From contig CAVYWS010000005.1 of NCBI GenBank assembly GCA_963772265.1, positions 62,001 through 126,000 of the forward strand: DNA of 64,000 nucleotides. The letters are read 5' to 3'. The notes below the pieces were generated by a model. The model saw nothing but the letters and a program-made list of their open reading frames with translations, searched no databases and was not told the DNA's origin. The first letter of the stretch is position 1. Every line of letters begins with the position of its first letter. The translations under genes and the position numbers were made by a program. The stretch is from Mayfieldus sp963772265 (GTDB lineage: Bacteria; Actinomycetota; Thermoleophilia; Solirubrobacterales; 70-9). This document shows positions 27,723-39,152 of this stretch, one piece after another.

Positions 27723-28735
27723 ACCTCGCGACACCGAGGCGGAGTGGCGCGCGATCGTAGAGAGAGCCTGGCCCTCGGCGCCGCAGGCACCGCCGCAGCC
27801 CGGTGAGGAGACCGCCTGGCCTCCACGCGGGAGGCGCCTGGCCCGCCACGCGCCGGGGCAGGTGGAAGGCGCGCCGCGCGGAGCAGCGCCTGCCCCCGCG
27901 CACGAACGGCTCCGGGATTGCGCCGCACCGGTGGCATCGATCTGCTCGACGCGATGCGGCGCCAGTGGCGAATCGTTGCCGGGTCGGTGGCCGCTCTGAT
28001 GCTCGCTGCGATCGCAGCTGGCGCTGATCCGCACGCCGGTCTATACCGCAGACGGGCGCCTTGCGGTTCGGATCGCGTCGCCGTCCCCGAGTGCGGTGCC
28101 GGGCGCGATCACCGCTTCGAGCTCGCTCGCCGAGATCTACAGCCGTGCCATCTACGCCCCGCCGCATCGTCAACGAGCGTCGCCGAGCAGACCCATCAAT
28201 CCCCTGCCCAAGTCGTCGACAAGATCTCGGCTACGGCGTTGCCCGAAACGGGAATCTTGAAGGTTTCGGCGACCGGCGACTCGGAGGGCCTCGTCGGTCG
28301 CAATGGCAAATCTGGCAGCCCATGGACTTCAGCGGTATGTGACGACGAGCATGGCCGGGTCCTCGCCGCAAGCGAACAGTGTGCTTCGCAAGTACAAGCA
28401 GGCGGCGCGGGAGTACCAAATTGCGTCGGCGCGTCTCGGCCGGCTCCAAGAGCCAGGAGCAAGCTCACCCTTCCCAAGCACGACGACGGCCCTGCGCCGG
28501 GCCCAGATCCAGTCGCAGGTTGCGGCTGTGCAGCGCGATGGGCTGGCCGAGGCGTACCAGAGCGGCCAGCAGCTCTACACGGCTCCGCTGCAGGTGATCG
28601 GCCAGGCGACGTCGCGCGAGCAGCGATCGGTATTCCAAGCTCCAGCTCTTCGCCCTGTTCGGCTTGGTGGCCGGTCTCGCGGTGGGCGCGGTGCTCGCCG
28701 TCGTCCAGGACGGCGGGATCAGGCGACCGGCCTAG
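27715..28735 (+). CDS. Wzz-like chain-length regulator (frame broken)
   Basis: This overlaps the glycosyltransferase end by 8 bases. After a 65-residue Pro-rich cytoplasmic stretch come IDLLDAMRRQWRIVAGSVAA (first membrane helix), an extracytoplasmic part with TPVYTADGRLAVRIASPSPS and SSSLAEIYSRAI, a coiled region (AQIQSQVAAVQRDGLAEAYQ) and a second membrane helix (LQLFALFGLVAGLAVGAVLA) near the C-terminus, ending GGIRRPA at 28735. This two-helix layout is that of Wzz/YveK polysaccharide co-polymerases, which set polymer length with Wzy. There is no attached tyrosine kinase. At least four frame changes are needed (about 28015, 28160, 28310, 28635). Confidence 0.65.
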
Positions 28736-28739
28736 CGCC

Positions 28740-30166
28740 TTGATAGGCGCCGATCGAACCGCCGCAAACCTCGCCTGGATCGCAGCCGGCTTCGCTTCAG
28801 CCGCGGCGATTGCCGGGGCGACGGCGGTCACCGCCGGTGGCGACGAGCGGCTGGCGCCTCTGGCGATGACCGGCGCGGCCGTCGGCATCGCGCTTCGCCT
28901 ACTTCATCTGGCACACCGATCCCGCCTACACGCTGACCGCCGGCCTCGTGCTTTCGCCTTTCGCCGGCCACTGGCCGGAAGCCTTCGGGATTCCCGGGCC
29001 GTTGTCGCCGGATCGGCTGCTCCTGCTGGCCGGGGTGGGTGCCGTGATCCTGCGCGCCCCGGCGGTCAGGGACAGGCCGAGGTTTCGCATCGAGGCGGTG
29101 CACTGGGTGCTCGGCGCAGCGGTACTCTATGCGACGTTCTCGGCGGCAGCCAGCGGAACGCTGTTTGAGAAGACGGTGTTCTTCAGGCTGTTCGAGACCT
29201 TCGGGGTGCTGCCGTTCCTGGTCTTCCTCGTCGCCCCGCTGGCGTTCCGCACCCGCAGGCAGCGAATGGTCCTGCTCACCGCCCTCGTTGCCCTCGGCGC
29301 ATACCTCGGGCTCACTGCCCTTTTCGAGGCCACCGGCCTGAAGCGCTCGTGTTCCCGAAGTACATCCTCGATCCGAACTGCGGCATACAGCCGGGCCGCG
29401 CCCGCGGGCCGTTCGCCAGCGCGGTCAACAACGGCGTCGGGCTTTACGTCTGCGCTGTTGCCGCCGCGACTCGCGCTGATCAGCTGGAAGAGGAGAGGTG
29501 CGCGCTGATCGCCGCCTCGGTGGGTGGGCTCTGCCTGCTGGGCACGCTGCTGACCTGGGAGCGGTCGGTGTGGCTGGGAGCCGTGCTGGCGACCGTCGCT
29601 GCAATCGCGTTCCTGCCCGAGGGCCGGCGCATGTTCCTGCGAATTGTGCCGGCGATTGCTGATCGTGCTTCGCGATGGCAGTGGTCGCGGTCCCCGGCCT
29701 TGGCGCGAATATCAGCGCAGCGCTACGGCGACCAGAACACGATCTGGGTCCGGCAGAACCTCAACCGGGCGGCGCTCAACATGGTGGAGGCGCGGCCGAT
29801 GTTCGGCTTCGGCTGGGGCGAGTTCGAGCCCAAGGGACCGACTACTTCCAGCAAAGCCCCAACTACCCGCTGAACGGTGGCGACGACGACAACACCCACA
29901 ACCTGTTCCTGACTCTACGCCGCCGAGCTCGGGCTGCTCGGCGTCGGGCTGTGGATGCTGGGGCTCGGGCTCATGGTGGCTGGGGCGCTGGCGGTCCGCG
30001 GGCCGCCCGATCTTGACCTCTGGCGCATCGGGCTGATCCCGATCACGATCTTCTTTTTCGTCGTCATGAATTTCGTCCCGCCAGCCGCATTCCCACCCGT
30101 GCGCTGTGCCTCTGGGCGGGCGTGGTCTGGAGCGGTCGCTACCAGGAGCCCCAGGCCCCGGCGTGA
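28740..30166 (+). CDS. O-antigen ligase/polymerase family protein (Wzy-like, frame broken)
   Basis: This is a polytopic membrane protein assembled from three frames. It has 10 or more hydrophobic helices, including IAAGFASAAAIAGATAV, HWVLGAAVLYATFSAAASGT and FFRLFETFGVLPFLVFLVAP. A loop has DPNCGIQPGRARGPFASAVN and a family motif near the end is NTHNLFLT, preceded by GFGWGEFEPKG. C-terminal helices (LGLGLMVAGALAV, IGLIPITIFFFVVMNFV) close the protein. The length of about 470 residues fits O-antigen polymerases/ligases, which join repeat units on the outer face of the membrane. The start is probably TTG 28740. Frame changes fall near 28890, 29345, 29660, 29840, 29915 and 30095. It lies next to Wzz, as expected. 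Confidence 0.75.
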
Positions 30167-31305
30167 CTCGCGCGACGGGACTGGCGACGCGAAGAAGCGC
30201 TGGCGTTGCTGCTCCTGCTGCTGGGACTGGCGGCGCTCGCCGTCGTCGTCGGCAACCGGATCGGCGGAGAGCCCACGCCGCCCTCCACCAGCGGCCCTCT
30301 CCACCCCGCCTCTTCTCCCCGCAGAGCTTCTGGAACGCCCCGCTTTCGCCCGACGCCCCGCTTGACCCCGAGTCGGCACGCTGACGGCGAGCTTCGCACA
30401 TGGCGCCGCAGGAGCAGGCCGCCGGCAACGGGCCCTGGATCAGACCAACCGCTCCACGACCCCGCTTTACACCGTTCCCGCCGGCCAGCCCACGGTGCGG
30501 GTGGCGCTGCTAAACGGCGATCGCGACTCGCGCCGCACCCTGCAGGCCGCCTTTGACGCGGTGCCGATCCCCCCCGGCGCCCGCCCGGCGACGGGCACAG
30601 ACGGCCACATGACGATCTGGCAGCCCGCCACCGACAAGCTCTGGGAGTTCTGGCAGGCCCGCAAGGACGCGCAGGGCAACTGGCACGCCGACTACGGCGG
30701 CGCGATCGAGCACGTCTCCCAAAGCCCCGGCTACTACACCCCGACTCCTGGCCATGCGCCGCCTCCTACGGTGGGGGGCGACGGCGAGCGGGCTGCCGGT
30801 GATCGGCGGCACGATCCTGCCTCGACGAGCTGCGAAGCGGCCGCATCGACCACGCCCTGGCGATGGACATCCCGATGGCGCGCGCGGGAGTCTTCTCCTG
30901 GCCCGCCCAGCGCACCGACGGCTACGGCGGCCCCGACGCGATCCCCGAGGGAGCGCGCTTTCGCCTCGACCCCAACCTCGACATCGCCGCCCTTCACCTG
31001 CCGCCGCTGGTGGCGATGATGGCCGGGCCGCGCAGCGCTACGGGATGGTCGTCCGCGACCAGACCGGCGCCGGCAACGCGATCGGCTTCTATGTCGAGGA
31101 CACAAGCGTGCTCGGCGCCGCCGATCCCTTCTGGGCCGCCGGCCGCCCGCGCGCCGACGGCTACTTTCAGGGCCTTTGGCCGCGCACCCTGATGGCCAAG
31201 TTCCCTTGGGATCGGCTGAAGCTCTTGAAGATGGAGCTTTGCGACTCGGCGCCCTGCCCGGCGCCGCAAGAAGGCCGCTCCGCGGGCCGTTCGTCCAGAC
31301 AGTGA
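30163..31305 (+). CDS. Secreted SFWNAPL-family protein, copy A (frame broken)
   Basis: A GTG start overlaps the ligase stop. One membrane/signal helix (ALALLLLLLGLAALAVVVGN) is followed by a Ser/Pro linker and a conserved domain of about 300 residues: SFWNAPL, PDAPLDPES, STTPLYTVPAGQPTVRVALL, DAVPIPPGARPATGTDGHMT, IWQPATDKLWEFWQARKD, GGAIEHVSQSPGYY, IDHALAMDIPMARAGVFSWP, LPPLVAMMA and QRYGMVVRDQTGAGNAIGFY. It ends near FPWDRLKLLKMELC. Frame changes fall near 30200, 30325, 30390, 30750, 30815 and 31025. I cannot name the family. Its place between Wzy and a methyltransferase suggests a secreted glycan-processing or glycan-binding protein. It is nearly identical to the copies at 41178 and 42741. 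Confidence 0.6.
30330..31230 (+). repeat. Long direct repeat, unit 1 (SFWNAPL domain of copy A)
   Basis: About 900 bases shared with units at 41660-42590 and 43115-44055. For example the 160 bases from 30862 differ from those at 42202 at only a handful of positions. All units lie on the same strand. Between units 1 and 2 lie nine glycan genes (31302-41043), so recombination between the repeats would remove or duplicate that cassette. Confidence 0.75.
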
Positions 31306-32100
31306 GTGAAGGCACCACGCCCACCAGGAAGTTCCTGCTCAGAGCCACGAAGTCGGCGGCAGCGCGGACTGGCCGCAGCGAGAGCTTCGAGCACCTCAGA
31401 GAGGCTCTCGACCCGCTGCGGCGACGGGGCCTTCGCGACGCTCATGCGACCCGGGTGGTCCTGGCCGCCGTCCTTCGCCCCGACTCGTCGGCAGTCGACG
31501 TGGGCGCCAACGTCGGCGACGTCTTGCGGGACGTGCTTCGCGGTCGCTCCGCACGGCCGCCACATCGCCTTCGAGCCGATCCCGACCCTGAACGCGCGGC
31601 TTCAGTCCGAATTCCCAAAGGTGGACGTACGCGACGTGGCGCTGTCGGACAGCACAGGCACGGCGGAGTTCTCGTATGTCAGGGACGCGTCCGCATACAG
31701 CGGCCTGCGCCTGCGCTCCGATCTCGGCGATGCGGCGTCGAGCGCCGAAGTCATACAGGTGCGCGTGGCCCGCCTCGACGACGAACTCCCCGATGGCTTC
31801 GCGCCGGACCTGATCAAGATCGACGTCGAGGGCGCCGAGGTCAAGGTGCTGCACGGCGCGGTGGAGACCCTGAGTCGCTATCGCCCCGTCGTCTTGTTCG
31901 AGCACGGGGTTGGGGGCGCCGACCTGTACGGATCCACCTCGGGGGAGCTTCACGATCTGCTCATCGGGGCGGGCATGCGGATCTTCGACCTCGAGGGGGA
32001 CGGGCCCTACGTGAGGGATCGGTTCGAGAAGCTCTTCACGCAGCCGGTCTGGAACTTCCTGGCGGTGCCCGACGGTGAACGGGGCGGTCCTGCCGGATAG
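31302..32100 (+). CDS. FkbM-family methyltransferase, one frame break
   Basis: It begins with GTG 31302, overlapping the previous stop by 4 bases. The N-terminal part has SSAVDVGANVGDVLRDVL; after a change near 31545 it continues HGRHIAFEPIPTLNARLQSE, VARLDDELPDGFAPDLIKID and VEGAEVKVLHGAVETLSRYR. It ends with a family-typical C-terminus (KLFTQPVWNFLAVP). It is about 265 residues, normal for FkbM enzymes that methylate a sugar hydroxyl. The following glycosyltransferase starts about 100 bases later. Confidence 0.85.
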
Positions 32101-32197
32101 CGCGCCCCGATCGCCATCGCCATCTCACGAGTCCAGCCGAGGGACATGTACGCCCGGTTTCCGCAAGAACCCCCGCAGGGAGGGCGTTTCTTGCTTG

Positions 32198-33323
32198 ATG
32201 GATGGGGCGCCGATTTCGGTGATCGTTCCCGCTTTCAACCGCGTCGCAACGGTTGGCCGCGCCCTATCGAGCATCGCCGCCCAGGAGGGCATCAGGCCTG
32301 CGGAGGTGATCGTCGTCGACGACGGGTCCAGCGACGGCACCTCCGAGATCGCCGAGCGCCAGGGCGCTCGGGTCGTGCGGCACGAGAAGAACTGCGGCGT
32401 GGCCGCGGCGCGCAATTCCGGGTATCGACGCCGCCAGCCAGCCCTGGGTCGCGTTCCTCGACTCCGACGACGAATGGCTGCCCCACCACCTCGCGACCGT
32501 CTGGGCGTTGCGCGACGGGAACCTCCTCACCGCCGACACGGCGCTTCGCTGCGGAAGCGATCCGCTGCGTTACAAGCGCCACGGCCCGATCACCCGCCGC
32601 CCGCAGCGCCTCTCCGATCCCGCCCATCTCGTCTTTCCCGGAGACCGGATCCCGACCAGCGCCACCCTGATCCGGCGCGAGGCCCTGCTCGAGGCCGGCA
32701 TGTTCCGCGCCCTCGATCGCGCCGAGGACCTCGACATGTGGGTTCGCCTACTCGAGCGCGGGTCGGCGTCGCTGTCGCCGCGCGTCGGGGTGATCTACCA
32801 CCTCCACAGCGAGCAGCTGACGACGGATTCGACCGCGGCGAACGACGCCCACCTCGAGGTCTCGCGGCGCTACTCCGACCGTCCCTGGTTCTCGGAGAGG
32901 CTGATCGAGCGGTGGCGGGGCCTAGTGATCTGGGACACGACGCGCCACGCCCTGCGCAACAGGCACTACGCCGAGGCCGCCCGCAACCTGCCTCGCCTCC
33001 TGCGCAGCCCGCAGCGGATCTACGGCGCGATGAGGTTCACCGTCGGGCGGACGCGGAACTTCCGCGCCAACGCGAGGATCGCCCTCGACGGGCAGCCCTC
33101 GATGGCGGTCCTGGTTCGCGAGCCCGGGACGCGCTCGCGAGTCCTTGACGAGATCGGCGCCCGGCCCGTGGTTGACCTCAGCGAGTCGCCGCGGATCTCG
33201 GCATATGCCCGGCTCCTGCATCGGCCGACCTCGTATGCGGTGGTCGACTCGATGGCGGGCGCCGGCCTTCTCAGGCTGGCCGGGATCCGCGTCCGCCGTC
33301 CGGGTCGTGACGATGGGCGCTGA
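32198..33323 (+). CDS. Glycosyltransferase family 2 (GT-A), one frame break
   Basis: ATG 32198 gives MDGAPISVIVPAFNRVATVG, the classic GT2 opening, then EVIVVDDGSSDGTSEIAERQ and KNCGVAAARNSG. One change near 32421 leads to QPWVAFLDSDDEWLPHHLAT, with the DxD-like metal site DSDDEW, then SATLIRREALLEAGMFRALD and RAEDLDMWVRLLERG. The last 120 residues are basic and helical, perhaps membrane-associated. The enzyme transfers a sugar with inversion onto the lipid-linked intermediate. The stop overlaps the next start by 11 bases. An ATG at 32075 in the same frame would overlap the FkbM gene and lacks a GT2 sequence. Confidence 0.85.
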
Positions 33324-34506
33324 GGTACGGCAGGGGACGGCGCTTTTCCTGGGAACCCATCCTCCAGGGCGGGGAATCGGGTCCGCGGTGCGCAACTCGA
33401 TCGCCGTCGAGGCGCTTCGCTCGCGCTTCGACTCGGTTGACGTCCTCGCCCTGACGACTCCCGGCCAGGAGGGGATGGCGGATCCCGATGCGATCCTGAT
33501 CCGGAGGCCCGCCCCGCCGTCGCGGGCGCAGGCCGCGGCGTCGCTGCGGCGCGGCGGCGTGTACTTCGCGCCCGCGCACCGGCTCGACCTGGAGAGCCGC
33601 TTGGAGGAACTGGTCGGCGCGGGCCGGCTGCGCGACCGCTACGACCTCGTCTGGGCCCAGCAATCGCTGATGGCCGGGGCGGCCCTCTCGCTCGACGCCT
33701 CGGCCAGGGTGCTCGACGTCGACACCGTGGTCGGGCGGGTGATGGTCGACCGGGCCGCGGCCGTCCGCTCGCCGCTCGGGCGCCTCTACGGCCGCCTTCA
33801 CGCCGCGGCGGTGGCTCGCGAGGAGCGTCGCCGCTGGTCGCGATTCGATCATCTGGTGGTCGCGTCCGAGGGCTGAGCTGGAGAGGCTGGGACGCTGGGG
33901 GAGGGGAGCGACGGTGATCCCGAACGCCGTTCCCGATCCCGGCGAGAACGGCGGCGTCGGCGGCCGATCCGACGCCGACATCCTCTTCGTCGGCAGCCTC
34001 GACTACAGCCCCAACGTCGAGGCGGCGGCCGCGCTGGTGCGATCGATACTTCCCCGGATTCGTCAGCGCGCGCGGTCCGACGACCGCGGTGATTGCCGGC
34101 CGGGACCCGAGCCCCTCGTTCGTGCGCATGTGCGAGGCGGAGGGAGTCGAGCTTCTCGCCGGCGCGCCCTCGCTGTCGCCCGTGTACGCGGGAGCCCGGG
34201 TCTTCGTCGCCCCACTCGCGCACGGCGGCGGCACGCAAGATCAAGGTGATCGAGGCGATGGCGCACGGGTTGCCGATCGTCGCCAGCCCGGTGGCCGCCG
34301 AGGGTCTCGAGCTGCGGCCGGATGAGAACGCGTTGATCCCCGACACCGCCGAAGCCTTCGCCTCCGCCTGCACGGCCCTGCTCGACGACCCAGCACTCGC
34401 CGACCGGCTCGGCCGAGCCGCCCGGGAGAGCTGGTACCGCGAGCACCGGCCTGAGATCGTGAAGGCTTCGATCGGCTCGCTTCTGGAGTCCGTATGCCCT
34501 CGCTAG
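33313..34506 (+). CDS. Glycosyltransferase family 4-like protein (frame broken)
   Basis: ATG 33313. The N-terminal half is clean: GTALFLGTHPPGRGIGSAVR, DSVDVLALTTPGQEG, YDLVWAQQSLMAGAALSLDA and LDVDTVVGRVMVDRAAA. After changes near 33873, 34071 and 34232 the C-terminal half reads VIPNAVPDPGENG, ILFVGSLDYSPNVEAAAAL, RVFVAPLAHGGGT and KIKVIEAMAHGLPIVASPVA. It has a GT-B donor site like those of GT4 proteins that find GGGT and EAMAHG motifs near a conserved Lys-Glu pair. It overlaps the next glycosyltransferase by 13 bases. It is related to the genes at 11201 and 34494. Confidence 0.8.
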
Positions 34507-35783
34507 GCAAGAGGAAGAGGCCGGGGATCGTCTTCGCGTCCCCAGTCCCGCCGTTCCCGCTGGACGGCGGCGGCCCGATCAGGATGCACCGCCTGCTGAC
34601 CGGACTCGCCGAGTCGTTCGACGTGACCCTCGTGACCTTCGAGCACGATCCCGAAAGTGGCCTGCCTCACTGCTCGAAGGACGAGCTCGAGGCCGGCTGC
34701 CCGGCGTCGCGGTGGAGCTGGTCGCCGGCATTGGGCCGCGAGCGGCGAGGTCGAGCCTGGCCGCCCGCGCGCGCGGAATCCTCTCTCCCCACTCGAGCGC
34801 TTGGCGCCCCTACCTGCAGCTGCCCGCGATGCGGGAGGCGCTCGTCCGCACCCGCGAGCGCAGCGGCGCCTCGCTCGTCCACTTCGACCTCTACGCGGTC
34901 GGGCTGTTCGGACCGCTGCCCGGATGCGTGAACGTCTACGCCCCGCACAACGTCGAGCACCGGATCCTGCGGGCGGAAGCGCGGCACGCGGAGGGCCGAA
35001 GACGGCTCTGGAGCGAGCTCAACTGGCGCAAGCTGCGCCGTGAGGAGCGCCGGACGTGGAGATCCATGGACCTGTGCCTGGCGGTGTCAGAGCAGGACGC
35101 CGAGCAGATGCGGGCCGGCGGCGCCCGGCGGGTGGAGATCTGCCCCAACGGCACGGATGCGGTCGAGCGGCTGCCAGCACCCGTCCGCGGCTCCGGCGAT
35201 CCGCTGCGGATCCTCTTTGTCGGCAACGGCGGCTATCCACCCAACGCTCGCGGCCTGCAGTGGTTCGTCTCGGAGGTGCTGCCCCGCGTCGGCAATGCCC
35301 TGCCGGTTCGAGCTCGACGTTGTCGGCCATCCGCCGCCGGGGCTCGGCGGTGATCCGCGGGTCCACTGCGCCGGAGTGGTTCCCCGCGTCGCCCCCTGGT
35401 ATGAGCGCGCACAGGTGGCGATCGTGCCGGTCTTCGAGGGCTCGGGCACGCGCTTGAAGATTCCCGAGGCGCTGGCCTACGGGAGGCCGGTGGTCTCGAC
35501 CTCGCTCGGCGCCGAGGGCCTGCCGCTGAAGGCCGGAGAGCATTTCATGCGCGCTGACGATCCAGACTCGTTCGCGCAGGCAATCCTCAGCCTGGCCCGG
35601 GGCGAAAGAGGGATAGACGTGCGGATGGGCCGAATGCTCGACGCGGGCCGCGATGCCGCGTCGAAGCTGTTCTGGCCGGAGATCGTCACCCGGCTCAGCC
35701 GGCTCTACCGAGACGTGATCGCGGACGAGGGCGGTCGCGGCCTCTCCGGAGACCGAGGGCGGCCGATCGTGACGGCGCCATGA
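34494..35783 (+). CDS. Glycosyltransferase family 4-like protein (frame broken)
   Basis: Starts MPSLGKRKRPGIVFASPVPP with FPLDGGGPIRMHRLLTGLAE, the acceptor-side N-terminus of this subgroup. After a change near 34695 it reads AVELVAGIGPRAARSSLAAR, VNVYAPHNVEHRILRAEARH and LRILFVGNGGYPPNARGLQW. After another near 35305 come FELDVVGHPPPGLGGDPRVH, VFEGSGTRLKIPEALAYGRP and VVSTSLGAEGLPL. About 430 residues, a normal length. ATGA overlap with the flippase gene. The pair at 33313/34494 looks like an old duplication and probably acts in succession on the same glycan. Confidence 0.82.
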
Positions 35784-37383
35784 GCGAGCCCGATCAGGAG
35801 ACCGTGCTCGAGCAACGTCCTCGCTGGGCCGGTCCCGACGTGGACGGCCCTGGCGGTCACCTGAGGCACCGAACCGGCTCGGCGGCGCTCTGGAGCTTTG
35901 TCGGATTCGCCGGCCAGCAGGGCGTGCGGGCGCTGGTCGCGATCGTCGTCGCGCGGCTGATCGGTCCGGAGGACTACGGGGTCGTGGCGCAGGCGCTGAT
36001 CCTGATGGCGTTCATGTCCGTCCTCTACAACCAGGGCGTCGGCATCACCTGATCCAGGCGCTCGACCTCGACGATCGGATGGTCGGGACAGGCGTCTGCA
36101 TGACGGCCGGCGTCTCGGCCGTCCTCGCCGCGCTCACCTTCGGTCTGGCAGGCCCCCTTAGCGCCTTCTTCCACACGCCGGAGCTGCGCGCCGTCCTCCA
36201 GGTGCTGTCGATCGCGGTCCTCCTCGAGGGGCTTGCGGTCGTTCCTCAGAACCTCCTTCTGCGCCAGCTGCGCATGCGCTCGGTCGCGCTGCGGGAGCTG
36301 GCGGCGGCCATCTTCGGCGGGGGCGTGGCGATCGCCGCGGCGATCGCCGGGGCCGGCTACTGGGCCCTGGTGGTGCAGATCCTGATCACCGACGTGATCA
36401 CCCTCGCCGTCCTGCTGGTGATGGTTGGCCGCCTGCCGCTGCGACCCTCGAAGGAGAGCTTCCAGAGGATCCGGGCCTTTAGCTTCCAGGTGCTGGTCGC
36501 GGGCGCCCTCACCTTCGTCGTCCGCAACGCCGACAACGCGATCGTCGGCCGAGTGTTGGGGCCGGTCGCAGCTCGCCTTTTACGCCCTCTCCTACCGGAC
36601 GATGATGATCGTGGTCCAGGGCCTCTCGTTCACCGCGAACCGAGCCACCCTGCCGGTCTTCTCACAGCTTCAGAACCAGACGCCCCGGCTGCGGAGGGCC
36701 TTCTTCGAGGTCACCGAGATGCTGGCGGTCGCCGCATTTCCGTTCATGGCCCTCTGCGCCGCGGCGGCGCCGGCCGGCATCCCCCTGATCATGGGACACG
36801 CCTGGGACTCGGCGGTCCCGGTGACTCAGATCCTCGCGGTGACCGGGGCCAGCAGGCGGTGGTCTCGGCCACCTCGCCAGCCTTTCTTGCCAAGGGACGC
36901 AGTGACCTCGTGCTCCGCTTCCAGATCTTCAATGCCATGGTGTGTGTCGCCGCGTTCGTAATCGGCGTGAACTGGGGGATCGTGGGAGTTGCGGTCGGCT
37001 ACACGATCGTGAGCACCCTGATGTGGCCGATCGCCGTCATGATGCTGGGGCGGGTTCTCGAGTTCAACCTTTGGGGGTACGTGCGAGTGATGGTTCCGTC
37101 AGCAACGGCAACGGGGGGTCTAGTTGGGAGCTTTCTCGCTGTGGACGAGTTCGCCTCGGCGGCGGGTGCCAGCGACTTGCTCGGCCTAATGGCCGCGACC
37201 GCCGCAGGCCTGGCGGGATTCGCCACCGTCTACTTCCTCGCCTGGCGTAGTGACGCGCAAAGAGTCACCGCGGGGGCGCGAGCGCTCTTGAGCAGGGGCG
37301 TCTCCTCCGACGTAGGAGATGGGAGCCGGGATGCCGAAGTCGGCTCGGATGTACCTGCAGCTCCGGTTCGGTTCGTCCAATAG
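35780..37383 (+). CDS. Wzx-like lipopolysaccharide/oligosaccharide flippase (frame broken)
   Basis: A polytopic membrane protein of about 530 residues. The N-terminus has GSAALWSFVGFAGQQGVRAL and RLIGPEDYGVVAQALILMAF, typical of the MOP/PST flippase family. After changes near 36050, 36570 and 36855 it continues with about ten more helices: AVLAALTFGLAGPLSAFFH, GAGYWALVVQILITDVITLA, RPSKESFQRIRAFSFQVLV, TFVVRNADNAIVGRVLG and FQIFNAMVCVAAFVIGVNWG. Wzx moves the undecaprenyl-linked repeat unit across the membrane for Wzy, whose likely gene is at 28740. It is the third member of the Wzx/Wzy/Wzz set in the locus. Confidence 0.85.
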
Positions 37384-37410
37384 CCTGCACCAGGTGCGGG
37401 GCAGCGGCTA

Positions 37411-38345
37411 ATGCCAATACCGTCGAAGGCGCTTCGAACCAAGCTCCGCCCGCTCAAGAACCCATGGGCTGCGGTCACGTTTCGTGACCAGATTTGCTAC
37501 GTCGGGACGCACCACAAGAGCGGGACGGTGTGGATGATGGGTTTGTTCGGTGCTATCGCCTCGCGTCTTGCCGTGGAGATGATTCACCTCACAGCCGAGG
37601 TGGATGACCAGCTTGTGGGCGCCGGAGATCCGATTCCACCGATTGATTGCTCTCGGCCGCGAACGATGGTCAAGAATTTCTGGAGTCAAGCTCGATGAAG
37701 TTAGGCGACGGTCACGAGCAATCGTCCTGGATTGGACAAGCCTGCTCGCTCGTCCTCTCAGCCAGATGCCCCATGTTCGCGGCCTGCACTTGGTCCGCGA
37801 TCCGCGAGACATGCTCGTCTCGGCAACCTTCTACACGTGAAGTCCGAGGAACCATGGCTTCGCACCGCCCGGCCCATTTTTGGTGACGAGTCCTATCAAG
37901 GGCTCCTCTCCCAGGGCAGAACATTGCGAGAGCGGATGCTTTTCGAGTTGCGTCACAGCACCTGCTTGACGGTCAAGGAGATGGCCTCGGTGCCCGCCTC
38001 GGAGCCGATTCCAAGAGTCACCTACGAATCATTGATTTCGGACGATGAATTCCAGACCTTCTCTGACATATTCAGGTCGATGGGCTTTACCGACAGCGCG
38101 AGACGCGTTGCGGTGGAGTGCGCGAAACGAGAGAGCATCAAACTGAATCCGCGCAAGCGCTCTCCACATGTCCGATCAGGCAAGCCTGGCGATTGGCGCC
38201 AGCACTTTGACCGCCGCCTAGGGAACAATTCGTTTCGGTCCTGGGGGACGAGCTTCTGGCCTTGGGTTACGAGTCCGATCATGCCTGGGTGGAGGAATTG
38301 CCCATCGGCTTGCCGACTCTGGACGAGCCGGTTTCAGCTGGATGA
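37411..38345 (+). CDS. PAPS-dependent sulfotransferase (frame broken)
   Basis: About 310 residues over three frames. The N-terminal YVGTHHKSGTVWMMGLFGAI is the 5'-phosphosulfate-binding loop. HVRGLHLVRDPRDMLVSATF is the 3'-phosphate site (Arg and Ser visible). SPHVRSGKPGDWRQHFD is the GxxGDWxxxF motif of type 1 sulfotransferases, and the C-terminus LLALGYESDHAWVEELPIG ends at 38345. Frame changes fall near 37690, 37830 and 38226. It would add sulfate to a sugar of the exported glycan. It is convergent with the methyltransferase that follows. The GC content is visibly lower here than in the neighbouring glycosyltransferases, hinting at separate origin. Confidence 0.8.
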
Positions 38346-38357
38346 GCGAAGCCCCGC

Positions 38358-39152
38358 CTATGTCAGTCGGGCGACAAGGCACTGCGTGAGCCCTGGGTAG
38401 AGCTCGCCGACCAGGTACTCGCCCAATGCCGATTGGATGCGCTCGGGATCGAATCCTTCGAAGCCATACAGCTCATCCGGGCGCCCCACCTCTAGCTCCG
38501 CCCCTAGATCGTTGAGTAGACGACGGACATCGACGTTCTGCCCGAACGTGTTCGTGGGTTGGGATGTGAACGGGGCGATGTCGATGAAGAGGTCGATAGT
38601 GAGAACTATCCGGCCGGTCGGACGAAGAATGCGGCGGGTCTCACGGACAAATTCGTGGATGTCGTCAGGTGCGAAGTGCTCGATCGTCGATACCGACAAG
38701 ACGATGTCGAAACTGGTGTCTGGCAAGCCGGCTTCGCCGATCGTTGTCGGCCAGAGCTTGACCGGAGCCCGGTAGGCACGGCTCAGGGCCGCATGAAATT
38801 CCGAGTCGACCTCCCACCCTCTGCCCTTCGCTTTCATTCCCGGGTCCACAGCGTGAACCTCGTGACCTGCCTGAGCCAGGGTGAACTGGAGACCCGACAT
38901 CCCGGCTCCAACGTCGAGCACTTTGAGCGGTCCGCCAACGTCCTCAATTTGGTCGAATGCCCACGGGTACTCGAATCGGCGGATCGTGTTGTTTTCCTGC
39001 CACGCGTAGGGACCAAACCACCGCAAGACAAGGGGTACGCGAACAGCTCCGAGCTGCATCGCGAGGTCCCGTCGGCGTCGGCGGCCGAATGGCGCCCGAT
39101 GCTCACGATTCCAGCGCCGATACGACTCGGGAAGAGCGCGCCGTGCGATCAA
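38358..39152 (-). CDS. Class I SAM-dependent methyltransferase
   Basis: 264 residues, intact. SAM-binding motif I is PLKVLDVGAGMSGLQFTLAQ, followed by HEVHAVDPGMKAKGRGWEVD. Motif II is SFDIVLSVSTIEHFAPDDIH and motif III is RRILRPTGRIVLTIDLFIDI. It is a type 11 methyltransferase, probably acting on a sugar. The start overlaps the stop of the FkbM gene upstream by 4 bases, so the genes are co-transcribed on the minus strand. Confidence 0.85.
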   Translation of the reverse strand: MIARRALPESYRRWNREHRAPFGRRRRRDLAMQLGAVRVPLVLRWFGPYAWQENNTIRRFEYPWAFDQIEDVGGPLKVLDVGAGMSGLQFTLAQAGHEVHAVDPGMKAKGRGWEVDSEFHAALSRAYRAPVKLWPTTIGEAGLPDTSFDIVLSVSTIEHFAPDDIHEFVRETRRILRPTGRIVLTIDLFIDIAPFTSQPTNTFGQNVDVRRLLNDLGAELEVGRPDELYGFEGFDPERIQSALGEYLVGELYPGLTQCLVARLT